The notes beneath the pieces were generated by a model that made no database searches, was not told the origin of the DNA, and was given only the letters and a program-made list of their open reading frames with translations. The position numbers were made by a program, and so were the translations under genes. This document shows, piece after piece, positions 7,082-16,399 of a stretch of 64,000 nucleotides of DNA; the first letter of the stretch is position 1, and each line of letters begins with the position of its first letter. The DNA is from Streptococcus oralis. GTDB lineage: Bacteria > Bacillota > Bacilli > Lactobacillales > Streptococcaceae. The stretch spans positions 62,001 to 126,000 of the forward strand of contig NZ_QEWJ01000002.1 of assembly GCF_004127215.1 (NCBI RefSeq), given 5' to 3'.

Positions 7082-8086
7082 ATGGCAAGTAAAAGAGATC
7101 TAGTCTTTAGAGCGATTCGAGGCGATGAAGTGGAAAGAGTTCCTGTGGGATTTTGGTTTCATTTTGTAACACTCGAAGAAAAGGGGCAGGGATTAAACAA
7201 TCCACGTATCTTTCAAAAAAGTGTTGATGGGCATCGCAACTATGTGGAAAGGATTCATCCTGATTTTGTCAAAATTATGAGCGACGGTTTTTTCCTTTAT
7301 CCAAGTAATGTCCATAGTCCTAAGATCGCAAGCATTCAGGAGTTGGCTTCTATTGAGTCGATTGGTGAGGAACACCCATGGATTCAGCAACAGGTGGAAG
7401 TGGTACAAGCGATTCGAGAGACCTTTACCGAAGAGATTGCTTCTTTCTACAATATCTTTTCGCCTATCTCCTACCTCAAGCGCTGGTTCCGTACAGAAAC
7501 TTCACGGGGAGATAAGGAAGTGGCTGATCTATTGCTTGAAAATCCTGAGCGATTCAGAGCTATTCTAGATGTGATTGCAAAAGACATTGCTTTCTTAACT
7601 CAGAAAATCATCCAGGAAGGTGGTGCTGACGGGATTTACCTAAGCACCCAGGAAATTCAAGATGAGCGTATCACACCAGCACTCTATCAAACCTATATCG
7701 AACCGAGCAATATAGCTGTTTTAAAGGCGGCTAATCAGGTTGGTGGGACTAATATCCTCCATATCTGTGGTTTTGAAGGTGCGAGTAATGATGTGACGAT
7801 ATTTAAGGATTATCCAGCTCAGGTTGTCAATTGGGCGACTCACCATGAGGATGTTAGTTTGACACGGGGTCAGGAGTTGTTTCAAGGCAAGGCTGTTTTA
7901 GGTGGATTTGAAAATGGTAAGAAAAGCTTGCTTTATCGAGGTTCTAAAGCGGAATTGCAACATGAAACAAGGCGGTTGCTGGCTGAAGCTGGTAGTAAAG
8001 GAGTTCTTCTGGGAGCTGACTGTACTGTTCCAGATGATTTTGACTTAGAGAGGTTGGACTGGATTCGACAGGCAGCGGTTCTCTAA
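7082..8086 (+). CDS. Uroporphyrinogen decarboxylase (URO-D) family protein 1
   Basis: This 334-residue TIM-barrel protein belongs to the URO-D family by the N-terminal RVPVGFWFHF segment, the GGADGIYLSTQ strand, the LHICGFEG segment, VNWATHH and the C-terminal GVLLGADCTV. Streptococci do not make haem, and no haem genes are here. The family also contains corrinoid or zinc-dependent methyltransferases (MtaA/CmuA type); the His and Cys of LHICG and the Cys of GADCT could bind metal. I infer a methyl-transfer or demethylation step on a compound imported by the downstream ABC transporter. A second URO-D protein with very similar motifs follows in the same operon. Start has AAGGAGA. Confidence 0.8.
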   Translation: MASKRDLVFRAIRGDEVERVPVGFWFHFVTLEEKGQGLNNPRIFQKSVDGHRNYVERIHPDFVKIMSDGFFLYPSNVHSPKIASIQELASIESIGEEHPWIQQQVEVVQAIRETFTEEIASFYNIFSPISYLKRWFRTETSRGDKEVADLLLENPERFRAILDVIAKDIAFLTQKIIQEGGADGIYLSTQEIQDERITPALYQTYIEPSNIAVLKAANQVGGTNILHICGFEGASNDVTIFKDYPAQVVNWATHHEDVSLTRGQELFQGKAVLGGFENGKKSLLYRGSKAELQHETRRLLAEAGSKGVLLGADCTVPDDFDLERLDWIRQAAVL

Positions 8087-8098
8087 AAGGGAGGAGCT

Positions 8099-8302
8099 AT
8101 GAAAAGTAAAAGATGGGGTATCTTCATTGTCGTTGTCGGTTTGCTGGCCTTGGTCGCCATAAACGTCGTAAAAAATGAGCACTGCAAAAATGGAGAGAGA
8201 TGTCGTGGAGTTCAGGATTTTTCCAAGTCCAGTCTCCCCTTTCTACGCTCGAATGATATCGCAAGCAGTTTATTAGTTGAAAAAGTAAGAAATGGAGAAT
8301 AA
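8099..8302 (+). CDS. Small membrane-anchored protein of unknown function
   Basis: This 67-residue ORF begins 12 bases after the first URO-D gene behind a GGGAGGAG site. It ends 2 bases before the next gene, so it sits in the operon. Residues 6-24 form one hydrophobic segment; the rest is polar, with two cysteines (residues 30 and 35). No family was recognised. It could be a small partner of the URO-D proteins or a leftover of a degraded gene. Confidence 0.5.
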   Translation: MKSKRWGIFIVVVGLLALVAINVVKNEHCKNGERCRGVQDFSKSSLPFLRSNDIASSLLVEKVRNGE

Positions 8303-8304
8303 GA

Positions 8305-9303
8305 ATGTCAGAAAAAAGAGAATGGGTTTTAAAAGCATTTAGAGGTGAGAAAGTTGATCGTGTGCCAGTAGGATTTTGGCACCATTTCACATCAGAAGAC
8401 GAATGGCTACACGGTTTCTCAAATCCAGCCATTATCGAAAAGAATATTCAAGGCCATAAGCGCTTTATTCGAGAAGTTCAGCCGGACTTTATCAAGCTCA
8501 TGAGTGATGGGTACTTTGCTTATCCAAATCCAGTGATTGCCAAAGGAAAATCTCTTCAAGAGTTGGCGACCATTCAACCACTCGGACCAGATCACCCTTG
8601 GATAAAAGAGCAGGTGGACTTGGTTCAGAAAATCAAGCAAGAGTTTACAGAAGATATCGTTGCGATTTACAATATTTTTGCTCCTGTGACCTATCTCAAG
8701 TGGTTGCTAGGGGAAGTGTCTGGTGGGGATGACCTCATTGCTGACTTTCTGGTTGAAGACCCTAAAGCCTTGAAGAAGGTGTTGGATGTGATTGCAGAAG
8801 ATATTGCGAGTCTCAGCCGAGCTGTCATCGAAGAGGCTGGTGCAGATGGGATCTATCTCAGCGTGCAAAGCATCCAAGATCGACGAGTGTCGGCAGCAGA
8901 TTATCAAGCTGCCATTGCACCTAGCGAGATAACTATTCTAGAAGCGGCTAGTGCTGTTGGTGGTGTCACAGTTCTTCATATCTGTGGCTACGAGGGAGCG
9001 CGAAATGATATTCACCTTTTTGCAGACTATCCAGCCCAAGTCTTTAATTGGGCTGTAGGACCAGAGGGAATCACTCTCAAGGAAGGTCGTGAGATTTTCA
9101 AGGGACGTACGGTTCTTGGAGGATTCGAAAATGGCAAGACGGGCTTGCTGTATACTGGTGGCAAGGATGCCATTCAGGCTGAGGCAAAGAAACTAGTTGC
9201 AGAAGCTGGGAAACAGGGCTTGGTACTTGGTGCAGATTGTACCATTCCAAGTGATATTGCAGTTGAACGTATCCAGTGGGTGAGAGAAGCACTTGAAAAC
9301 TAA
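8305..9303 (+). CDS. Uroporphyrinogen decarboxylase (URO-D) family protein 2
   Basis: This 332-residue paralogue of the first URO-D protein keeps the same landmarks: RVPVGFWHHF, GADGIYLSVQS, LHICGYEGARND, FNWAVG, GGFENGK and GLVLGADCTI. Tandem paralogues suggest two related substrates or a heterodimer. As with its partner, a haem role is unlikely in this genus and a methyltransferase-like role is inferred. It is followed after 11 bases by the transporter's binding protein gene, with AAAGGAG as ribosome binding site for that gene. Confidence 0.8.
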   Translation: MSEKREWVLKAFRGEKVDRVPVGFWHHFTSEDEWLHGFSNPAIIEKNIQGHKRFIREVQPDFIKLMSDGYFAYPNPVIAKGKSLQELATIQPLGPDHPWIKEQVDLVQKIKQEFTEDIVAIYNIFAPVTYLKWLLGEVSGGDDLIADFLVEDPKALKKVLDVIAEDIASLSRAVIEEAGADGIYLSVQSIQDRRVSAADYQAAIAPSEITILEAASAVGGVTVLHICGYEGARNDIHLFADYPAQVFNWAVGPEGITLKEGREIFKGRTVLGGFENGKTGLLYTGGKDAIQAEAKKLVAEAGKQGLVLGADCTIPSDIAVERIQWVREALEN

Positions 9304-9314
9304 AGGAGAAAAAG

Positions 9315-10193
9315 ATGAGTAAAAAAGCATGGATTATTGGAGGTGTAGTAGTTGTTGCAGTAATTGGGGCAACGATTATCGGGAGAAGTTTAGCTGGCGC
9401 TCCAGCCAAGGAGGGGGAAACAACTTCATCTGGTGAGGTCATAACCTTGAAGGTTGCCCATACACAAAACTACGTACCTTATGACTTTGTCAATGAAAAA
9501 GGGGAGTCAGATGGTTATGAAGTAGCTGTTTTGAAGGCTGTTGATGAGAAGTTGGCAAACTATCAATTTGAATATACGGGTACCAGTGATGATGACCTCT
9601 TGATCGGTCTGGAATCAGGCAAGTATGACATCGGAACCAAGGGAGCTTGGTACACAGATGAACGAGCTAAAAAGTTTGTCATTCCATCTGAACCAGTCGG
9701 AGCAAGTATTATCGGATTTACTGTCAGAAAAGAAGACGAACAGAAATACAAAACCATTGATGACTTTGCTAAGAATAAAGGGAAATTGGTTCCTATCTCT
9801 CCACAGAATGCTCAATGGAATGTCATCACAAGCTACAATGAAAAACATCAAGATGCACCAATTGAGCTAACTGCAGCGGAATCCTTTAAGGTATCAGATG
9901 CCTATGCCTGGGTCTTAGAAGGACGTTATGATGCCTTCTTTGATATCAAACTGTCCTTTGAAAAAGCAGTTACCGCAGAAGATGGCCCTTACCACCAATA
10001 TGCGGACAAACTCAGCTGGTTCCCATATAAGGGCATTCCAACTTATCCCTTGATTCACCGTGATGAAAAGGGTGAGAAATTTGCTAAAGAATATGAAAAA
10101 GCAATCAAAGAGTTGAAAGAAGATGGCACGCTTGCTGAGCTATCTCAGCAATATTTCAAAGAAGATGTCTTTAGTTACGTAGACAAAGACTAG
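9315..10193 (+). CDS. Polar amino acid ABC transporter, substrate-binding protein
   Basis: This 292-residue protein is of the bacterial solute-binding protein family 3. The mature part runs from about residue 40, with the family N-terminal pattern of VAHTQNYVPYDF and GYEVAVLKAV. The N-terminus has a hydrophobic segment (residues 5-23) but no lipobox cysteine, unlike most Gram-positive binding proteins. It may stay anchored by an uncleaved signal or be released after AGA. The two permease genes and the ATPase gene follow. The substrate is probably a polar or sulfur amino acid; cystine-type systems are the closest I recall. Confidence 0.85.
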   Translation: MSKKAWIIGGVVVVAVIGATIIGRSLAGAPAKEGETTSSGEVITLKVAHTQNYVPYDFVNEKGESDGYEVAVLKAVDEKLANYQFEYTGTSDDDLLIGLESGKYDIGTKGAWYTDERAKKFVIPSEPVGASIIGFTVRKEDEQKYKTIDDFAKNKGKLVPISPQNAQWNVITSYNEKHQDAPIELTAAESFKVSDAYAWVLEGRYDAFFDIKLSFEKAVTAEDGPYHQYADKLSWFPYKGIPTYPLIHRDEKGEKFAKEYEKAIKELKEDGTLAELSQQYFKEDVFSYVDKD

Positions 10194-10225
10194 ACCAGAA
10201 ATTCCAAGACTAGAAAGGGTTTTGC

Positions 10226-10918
10226 ATGGTTTCTTATGATTTTTCCAAGGTCTTTCAGTTTTTTCCGACCTTATTGCAGGCACTTCCTATGACCTTGTCC
10301 ATTCTCTTTTTTACCACTCTTCTTGGTTCCCTTTTTGGAGGACTCTTGGCCTGGGCGCAAGTAGGAGAAGACAAGAGTTTTGCAGCAATTTCTAAAGGTT
10401 ATATCTTTACCCTTCGTTGTACACCGCCGATTGTCTTGCTTTTTCTAGTCTTTTATGGCTTGCCAGAATTTCTGAAATGGTGGCTGGGTTTGGATATTAA
10501 CAACTGGTCTAAAACTATTTTTGTTCTCCTGACGATGATTCTCTTGTTTGCAGCTATTGTTGCCGAGGTTTTCAAGGCAGCCTATCAGGCTATTCCAAAG
10601 GGGCAGACAGAGGCTGGGCTTAGTATTGGTTTGACTCCAAGTCAGACCTTTTGGAGAATCATTTTTCCTCAAGCTGTTCAGGTTGCTCTTCCCAATCTAA
10701 CGACCGCTATTCTCAATCTCATGCGGGATGCTGCCTTGGCCTATACGATTGGTTTTGTTGATGTTATGGGTGCAGGCAATCTCTTGATCAGTCGCAATTT
10801 AGGGAACTACTCGCTGGAAACCTATACGGCAGTTGCGCTTCTTTATTGGGGGATTGCCTTAGTTATTTCTAGCTTGAGTCGTTTGCTTGAGAAGTCTTTG
10901 GAAACAAAAGGGAGGTAA
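10226..10918 (+). CDS. Polar amino acid ABC transporter permease 1
   Basis: This 230-residue permease of the HisMQ type has an N-terminal membrane helix, then TLRCTPPIVLLFLVFYGLPEF and the EAA loop (about residues 130-155, AYQAIPKGQTEAGLSIGL with IFPQAV). It has four to five membrane helices. It sits 32 bases after the binding-protein gene and 3 bases before the second permease, with GAAAGGG as ribosome binding site. The two permeases probably pair as a heterodimer. Confidence 0.85.
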   Translation: MVSYDFSKVFQFFPTLLQALPMTLSILFFTTLLGSLFGGLLAWAQVGEDKSFAAISKGYIFTLRCTPPIVLLFLVFYGLPEFLKWWLGLDINNWSKTIFVLLTMILLFAAIVAEVFKAAYQAIPKGQTEAGLSIGLTPSQTFWRIIFPQAVQVALPNLTTAILNLMRDAALAYTIGFVDVMGAGNLLISRNLGNYSLETYTAVALLYWGIALVISSLSRLLEKSLETKGR

Positions 10919-10921
10919 GAA

Positions 10922-11644
10922 ATGGATATAGACTATATTGTAACGACCTTTCTGGAGACCTTGAAGGGTGTGCCAATCACCTTGATTATCATGATTGTGG
11001 CTATGGTCTTAAGCTTTTTACCGGCTCTATTTTTGGCCTTGGGGCAGATTTACAAGGTTCGAGGGGTGAGGAGTTTTTCTCTGGTCTATCTGGCGTTTAT
11101 CCGAGCGACTCCTCCGATTTTATTGATTCTCTTCTTTTATAGTTTGTTTCCAAGTCTGCTGAATCAATTTTTCAAAAGCATAGGAAGTGACTTTGATATT
11201 TTCAAGCTTGATCCTCTCTACTATGCCTTTATCATTTATAGTCTGATGACGGTCGGGAGTTTGTCGGAGATTTTGCGTTCAGCTATCTTGACGGTGGACA
11301 AGGGACAATTAGAGGCAGCGCATGCGATTGGCTTGACCACGAAACAGGCCTATCTAAGGATTGTTTTTCCTCAAGCCTTGCGCTCAGCCTTACCTAACTT
11401 GGCCAATCTGGTGATCAATATCGTCAAAGGGACCTCCCTGGTCTTTGTCATGACTATCAAGGATATTACTGCGATTGCCCGTGTAGAAGCGTCCTACGGT
11501 TACCAGTATTTTGAGTCTTATTTTGTGATCTTTTTGCAGTATATTTTGATTTGTGGTTTGATTCAGTTGGGCTTCTCCCTACTGGAGAAAGGTTATGTAA
11601 AAAAAGAAAAGAGAACAAAAGCATCTAGCGCGCGTTTTGTATAG
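10922..11644 (+). CDS. Polar amino acid ABC transporter permease 2
   Basis: This 240-residue permease is of the same HisMQ family. Landmarks are FIRATPPILLILFFYSLFP, and the EAA loop with KGQLEAAHAIGL and IVFPQALR. Five membrane helices are predicted by eye. It is the partner of the preceding permease and is followed after 9 bases by the ATPase gene. Confidence 0.85.
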   Translation: MDIDYIVTTFLETLKGVPITLIIMIVAMVLSFLPALFLALGQIYKVRGVRSFSLVYLAFIRATPPILLILFFYSLFPSLLNQFFKSIGSDFDIFKLDPLYYAFIIYSLMTVGSLSEILRSAILTVDKGQLEAAHAIGLTTKQAYLRIVFPQALRSALPNLANLVINIVKGTSLVFVMTIKDITAIARVEASYGYQYFESYFVIFLQYILICGLIQLGFSLLEKGYVKKEKRTKASSARFV

Positions 11645-11653
11645 GAGGACAGG

Positions 11654-12418
11654 ATGTTACAAGTAGAACATATCGCAAAAACATTTGGTGAGAGGCAGGT
11701 ACTAGAGGATGTCAATCTCCAGGTCAACCAAGGGGATGTCGTCGTTATTTTAGGACCATCAGGTTCGGGGAAAACGACCTTTCTCCGTTGTCTTAACCAC
11801 TTAGAAAAAGCTGACAGTGGCCGTTTGACCTTGGCAGGAAAGACCTATGACTTAGCCAAATTAAGCAAGAAAGACATTCTAGAAATTCGCCAAAAAACAG
11901 CCTTTGTTTTCCAACACTACAATCTATTTGCAAACAAAACTGCTCTGGAAAATATTCTAGAAGGCCTAATCGTGGCTCGTAAAGTTCCCAAGGAAGAAGC
12001 GCTCAAACGTGCAGAATCTGCCTTGGAAAAAGTTGGTTTGCTGGCCTATAAAGACTACTACCCTTCCCAGCTATCTGGAGGGCAACAACAACGAATAGGA
12101 ATTGCGCGTGCCATTGCCGTCAAGCCCGAGGTCATTTTGCTAGATGAACCAACATCTGCATTAGACCCTGAGTTGGTTGGAGATGTTTTGGATGTTCTGA
12201 AACAGTTGGCGGGAGAAGGTGTAACCATGGTGGTCGTCACGCATGAGATGGGATTTGCTAGAGATGTCGCCAACCACGTTATTTTCATGGATGGAGGCCG
12301 TATCGTAGAGGAGAACAATCCACATGATTTCTTTAGTCGTCCACAGGAAGAACGAACCAAGCAGTTCCTGGCTCGTATCTTATCAGATGCTAGCTATAGT
12401 GTAGAATACATGATTTGA
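11654..12418 (+). CDS. Polar amino acid ABC transporter ATP-binding protein
   Basis: This 254-residue ATPase has Walker [10 protein letters not shown] (about residue 34), Q-loop FQHYNLF, signature LSGGQQQR, Walker [13 protein letters not shown] and switch His in VVTHEMGFA. It is closest in style to TcyN/GlnQ-type cystine or glutamine transporters. It powers the transporter encoded just upstream and ends the operon; a shared bidirectional terminator follows. Confidence 0.9.
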   Translation: MLQVEHIAKTFGERQVLEDVNLQVNQGDVVVILGPSGSGKTTFLRCLNHLEKADSGRLTLAGKTYDLAKLSKKDILEIRQKTAFVFQHYNLFANKTALENILEGLIVARKVPKEEALKRAESALEKVGLLAYKDYYPSQLSGGQQQRIGIARAIAVKPEVILLDEPTSALDPELVGDVLDVLKQLAGEGVTMVVVTHEMGFARDVANHVIFMDGGRIVEENNPHDFFSRPQEERTKQFLARILSDASYSVEYMI

Positions 12419-12442
12419 TAGATAAGCCTATCATTAAATAAA

Positions 12443-12492
12443 AAACAACACCCCATTGGCTAGAAGATCCTTCTGACCATGGGGTGTTGTTT
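12443..12492. terminator. Bidirectional terminator between the ABC operon and pullulanase
   Basis: A 14-bp perfect stem (arms at 12443-12456 and 12479-12492) has A- and T-runs outside. It serves the converging transcripts of the ABC operon and the pullulanase gene. Confidence 0.85.
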
Positions 12493-12509
12493 CTATAGGA
12501 AGGCTAGTT

Positions 12510-12613
12510 TATACTCTTCGAAAATCTCTTTAAACTACGTCAGCTTCGCCTTGCTGTACTCGAATATAGCCAGCGGCTAGCTTCCTAGTTTACTCTTTGA
12601 TTTTCATTGAGTA
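12510..12613 (+). repeat. BOX element, A-C form
   Basis: The sequence starts TATACTCTTCG and carries boxA (CGTCAGCTTCGCCTTGC, close to the BOX-A1R primer sequence). It goes straight to boxC (GGCTAG...TTCATTGAGTAT) without a boxB. BOX elements are typical of the pneumococcus/mitis group. It abuts the pullulanase stop codon. Confidence 0.8.
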
Positions 12614-15600
12614 TTATTGCTTTTTCTTGTTTTTCATCAACCATCCAAATCCGAGAAGGGCAAGGATGCTGAATCCAGCAAGGGCAAGAAGGGATTTGCT
12701 CTCAGTTCCTGTGTTTGGAAGGACTTTCTGAGAAAGAGATTCTGCAGCAGTTTCTTGAGTGTCAGGATTTGCTGCTAGGTTTTGGGCTTGGTCCTGTTCT
12801 TGTTCAACTTCCAAGCTAGAAAGATCAAATTCTGGCTTTTCTTCCACAGCTGGAGCAACGATGGCACTACCTTGAGACAAGCGGAGAACAACAGCAGTTA
12901 GGGCATTCAATTGCAACCCTTTTTCAGTCCATTTAAGACCTTGAGGTTTAGCGATTCCTACTGGTCCGGCTTGGTTTTCATCTGCCAGGACTTCAGCCTT
13001 TCTCAAGTGAGCAAAGGCAGTTCCTAAGTTGAATTCACGAGCCTTATCATCTGCATTGACAAAGACTGCGTAGATATCACCGTTTGGAGCAGTGATTTGA
13101 TAGCCAATTACTACGTCCTCTTTTTCCACACCATTTTGGCCTGGGACTGTAATGAGCTGGACGCGCTCTTTGATATCTTGTAAACTCTTGAGTCGGAAGG
13201 CGTCTGTAGATTGACGAAGGGCAATCAAGCCTTTCATGTAGTCACGGCTCTTGACATTTTCAGGAAAAGCTTTGCCATCTGTTGCCTTGGTCCAATCAAA
13301 CTTGTTGACAGCATCACTAGAGTCGTAAGAGTCGTGGATAAAGTAAGGATAGACAAATGGCTTGCCGTCCTTGTCACGCAACAAGTGAGACTTGTTTGGA
13401 ACTTTATCCTCTGGAACAGGGGTCTTGTAGGCTGGATCAAGAAATTGTTTGGTGCGTCCGTATTCCTGACCAGAGTGGATAAACGGAGTTCCTTGAGCAG
13501 TCAAGACCATGAGGTTTCCAAGTCGCAAACGGCGATGGATTTCAGCGTAGTTCTCAGCCTTGCTTGGGTCTTTTTTGATAGACTGAGCGATGATATCAAA
13601 GAGGGTCAAGTTATCATGGGCTGCGATATACTGGATAACATCTCCAGGACTGTCTGCTTCAAAGTTAGTTGGTTGAGCAATGAGATTTTTGAAGATGGTA
13701 TTGATATCGCGTTTTCCACCTGTGATAAAAGCAGGTTGACCTTCGTTTGGATAGCCAGACTTGAGGTTGTTACGAATATCGTCTGAAAAGACCGCAACCG
13801 TATCGGTATGTTTCATCCAATCTTGGTCAGCAGCTTTAGTAGGCGTGTTTTCGTCTCCAGCATAGGTTCTCCAACCTTCACCTAGCATGATCAGATTTGG
13901 ATTGAGGGCGCGTGCAGCCTTGTAAGCTTCTTCGATCGAAGCCGCATCGTGATCTCCCATCATATCGAAACGGAAACCATCAACTTTGTAAGTTTCAACC
14001 AGATACTTGATAGAGTCTACCAAGACACGTTTAGACATGTAGTGGGTTGTTCCCAAACGACCGCCTCCAAAGCTAGTACGTGGAGTTCCGTCTGCGTCCA
14101 TAAAGTGGTAGTAGTTTGGCTCTAGGTCTTCAAAGATATCGAGATTGGCAGTATGGTTGTAGACCACGTCCAAGATAGCTCCCATCCCACGTTTATGGAT
14201 TTCGTTGATGAGATTTTTGAATTCCGCGATACGTTTTTCTGGATCCTTGGGATTGCTAGAGTACATACCAGTCAAGGAGAAGTAGTTTTGAGGGTCATAT
14301 CCCCAGTTGTAGTTGCTGTTGCTTGAAGCGTAGGCAGACAAACGCTCATGGTTTTTCAATTCATTGACAAAGTAGTAAGACAGGACTGGAAGGAGCTGGA
14401 TATGAGTCACACCCAAGTCTTTGAGATAGTCTAGTTTTTCGATAAAGGCTTCAAAGGTACCAAATGGTTTGGTCAAGTCTTTTGCGATGGCAGGATCCGA
14501 AGTGAAGTCACGCACATGAGCTTCATAGATAACGGCATCTTCACGCGATTTGAAGTTACGAATCTTCCCATAGGTCAAGTCTTGCGGACCTAACTTCGCT
14601 GGATCGACAAAGGCAGCCTTAGCGACCTTATGAGCGGCATCTGTTTTTGCTAGGTCACTGTTCCAAGCTGCTAGTGATTTGGCATAAGGATCAAGAACGA
14701 AAACAGTTTTACCTTGGCGCTCGATTTGGTAGTGGTAGTAGTAGCCAGTGTAGTTGCTGATACCGAGACCTGAGTTTGCATCCAGAGTTTGTTTCCAGGT
14801 TCCTTTTTCTCCTTTTTCAAGGGCGACAGTTCCGACTACTTTTTCAGGGTCTTTCTTGTCATAGACAACAACGGAAACCTTATCAGCACTTGGAGACCAG
14901 AGGGTGAGGTCAACACGCTTGCCATCTTCTTTTAGGGTTGCGCCGAGTGGGCCATCGTAACTGTAGGTCTCATCCTTGAGGCGCCAGCTTGAACGTGTGG
15001 TAAAACGGTCTGAATTGTAGCTGACAGTGTATGGGTGTTGGGTGTCAGAGAAGTCGCCGATGTAGGTCACTTTCTTACCAGCCTCATCCACTTCCACGTC
15101 TGTGATAGCTACTTTGTTCCCTTGATGGTCAGTGATATTGGAGTGTTTAAGAATGTCTTCTTTCTTAGCTCCAACGAGGGTAGAAAAACTGCTTTCGATA
15201 CGAGACTTGGCCACGTGTTGGGCACCAGTCATGCGGATGTCGTGCACATAGTAGGGGTTAGTGTAGATGGTTTCGTCATCATCTTTGAGGAAGATTTGAC
15301 TGTGATTTTTTAGATCTGTGAACTTATAATCTTCTTTTCTGATTTTCACATCATCGCCTTTCTTGCTTTCGTCTAGTAATAAAAATCCAAATTCTCTTGC
15401 AGCTTCATTGAGTGGAATGTCAATGTAACGGCCATGTTTTCCAGTTGCAGTGAAGTCTGTTCCGTCAGGCCATTCTCCACTGCTTGGATTCTTGACATCG
15501 CCCCAATACCAGAGAGATTTCTTGTTATAGTTGCCATCGGTACGGTAGTAGTTGACACGGACTGTTCCCGCTGGCTGAGGACGGTAGTTATATACCTTAT

Positions 15601-16330
15601 AGTTTTCATCTAGCCAAGCCTCATTCATTTTTGGAGAAAGGCGCTCTACTGAACGGTCACCAGTAAGGTTATTCCCTTTGGTATTGTTGATGAGGAAGCT
15701 AACCTTCTTGGCTTGCTCATTCTTGAGTTTGACATCGAGATAATAGCCGTAGTCATCTTTCTTAGCATCCTTGAAGGACTTGGCTCCATTGGGCCAGTTT
15801 TCAGAAGGTTTTTCAACATCGTCCCAAGTCCAAAGGCCTTGAGAATCCTTGTTTTCTTCAGGGAGTTTTTTTACGTGGATGCGGAAGTGGTTGTCTGCGA
15901 TGGGTTCTTCAGAGGATGTGTCAGCTTGTGGTTTTTGATCTGAACTTGGTGTCGAAGTGCTGGTATCTACTTTCTCTTCCTTGCTGTTAGGTTGGCTTGG
16001 AGTAGCGTCATCTTTTTTAGGTGTCTCGGCTGTTAGAGCCGTTTCAGTTGCTGGGGTTTCTTTTTTAGCATCAAGGGAAGCGTTTGCATTGTTTTGTTCA
16101 GAAACTGGACTTTGCTCTTGTGTTTGACTTGCTTCAGTCTCGGTAGGTGCCTTGGTCACAGTGCTGGTATTCTCCTGAGTTTGAGGCAGGTTTTCGTTAG
16201 CCGAAATAGTTGGCATTGTAGCAGAAAGCAAGACAATGCTGGCACCAATAAGGACAGAACCAGTTCCGTTCTTCAAGGAACGGATACCGTAAATCATTTT
16301 TTTCTCAGCTTGAGATGGGTTCTTTTTCAT
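12614..16330 (-). CDS. spuA: Cell-wall-anchored pullulanase
   Basis: This 1238-residue surface enzyme cleaves alpha-1,6 bonds in pullulan, glycogen or starch. The start at 16330 is chosen because AAGGAG precedes it; an upstream in-frame ATG at 16390 lies inside the promoter. Order: YSIRK-like signal (EKKMIYGIRSLKNGTGSVL), Thr/Ser-rich linker, two CBM41 modules (LWTWDDV and LWYWGDV), CBM48-like domain, and GH13 barrel with YNWGYDP. Then come nucleophile Asp in VDGFRFDM (about 787), acid/base Glu in MLGEGW (about 818), and AAHDNLTL. The LPNTG sortase signal with membrane tail ends it. A cre site overlaps its promoter. The family is a virulence factor that binds host glycogen. Confidence 0.93.
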   Translation of the reverse strand: MKKNPSQAEKKMIYGIRSLKNGTGSVLIGASIVLLSATMPTISANENLPQTQENTSTVTKAPTETEASQTQEQSPVSEQNNANASLDAKKETPATETALTAETPKKDDATPSQPNSKEEKVDTSTSTPSSDQKPQADTSSEEPIADNHFRIHVKKLPEENKDSQGLWTWDDVEKPSENWPNGAKSFKDAKKDDYGYYLDVKLKNEQAKKVSFLINNTKGNNLTGDRSVERLSPKMNEAWLDENYKVYNYRPQPAGTVRVNYYRTDGNYNKKSLWYWGDVKNPSSGEWPDGTDFTATGKHGRYIDIPLNEAAREFGFLLLDESKKGDDVKIRKEDYKFTDLKNHSQIFLKDDDETIYTNPYYVHDIRMTGAQHVAKSRIESSFSTLVGAKKEDILKHSNITDHQGNKVAITDVEVDEAGKKVTYIGDFSDTQHPYTVSYNSDRFTTRSSWRLKDETYSYDGPLGATLKEDGKRVDLTLWSPSADKVSVVVYDKKDPEKVVGTVALEKGEKGTWKQTLDANSGLGISNYTGYYYHYQIERQGKTVFVLDPYAKSLAAWNSDLAKTDAAHKVAKAAFVDPAKLGPQDLTYGKIRNFKSREDAVIYEAHVRDFTSDPAIAKDLTKPFGTFEAFIEKLDYLKDLGVTHIQLLPVLSYYFVNELKNHERLSAYASSNSNYNWGYDPQNYFSLTGMYSSNPKDPEKRIAEFKNLINEIHKRGMGAILDVVYNHTANLDIFEDLEPNYYHFMDADGTPRTSFGGGRLGTTHYMSKRVLVDSIKYLVETYKVDGFRFDMMGDHDAASIEEAYKAARALNPNLIMLGEGWRTYAGDENTPTKAADQDWMKHTDTVAVFSDDIRNNLKSGYPNEGQPAFITGGKRDINTIFKNLIAQPTNFEADSPGDVIQYIAAHDNLTLFDIIAQSIKKDPSKAENYAEIHRRLRLGNLMVLTAQGTPFIHSGQEYGRTKQFLDPAYKTPVPEDKVPNKSHLLRDKDGKPFVYPYFIHDSYDSSDAVNKFDWTKATDGKAFPENVKSRDYMKGLIALRQSTDAFRLKSLQDIKERVQLITVPGQNGVEKEDVVIGYQITAPNGDIYAVFVNADDKAREFNLGTAFAHLRKAEVLADENQAGPVGIAKPQGLKWTEKGLQLNALTAVVLRLSQGSAIVAPAVEEKPEFDLSSLEVEQEQDQAQNLAANPDTQETAAESLSQKVLPNTGTESKSLLALAGFSILALLGFGWLMKNKKKQ

Positions 16331-16361
16331 CACAATTCTCCTTGTGTAGTTATTCCTTATC

Positions 16362-16399
16362 AGTATAGCATGAGGTAAACATTTGTGCAAGCGTTTTCC
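16362..16399 (-). promoter_or_regulatory. Pullulanase promoter with overlapping cre site
   Basis: On the minus strand TTGCAC (16390-16385), 17 bases and TATACT (16367-16362, extended by TG) form a strong promoter. TGCAAGCGTTTTCC at 16386-16399 fits the CcpA cre consensus with one mismatch and overlaps the -35. Glucose repression of pullulanase is therefore expected. Confidence 0.75.

Noticed and set aside
7082-9303. URO-D proteins as true haem-pathway uroporphyrinogen decarboxylases
   Set aside because: Streptococci lack haem synthesis, no other pathway gene is near, and the operon is linked to an amino acid transporter.
16331-16390. N-terminal extension of pullulanase
   Set aside because: It covers the promoter and ribosome binding site; AAGGAG precedes the ATG at 16330, which begins a normal YSIRK-type signal.
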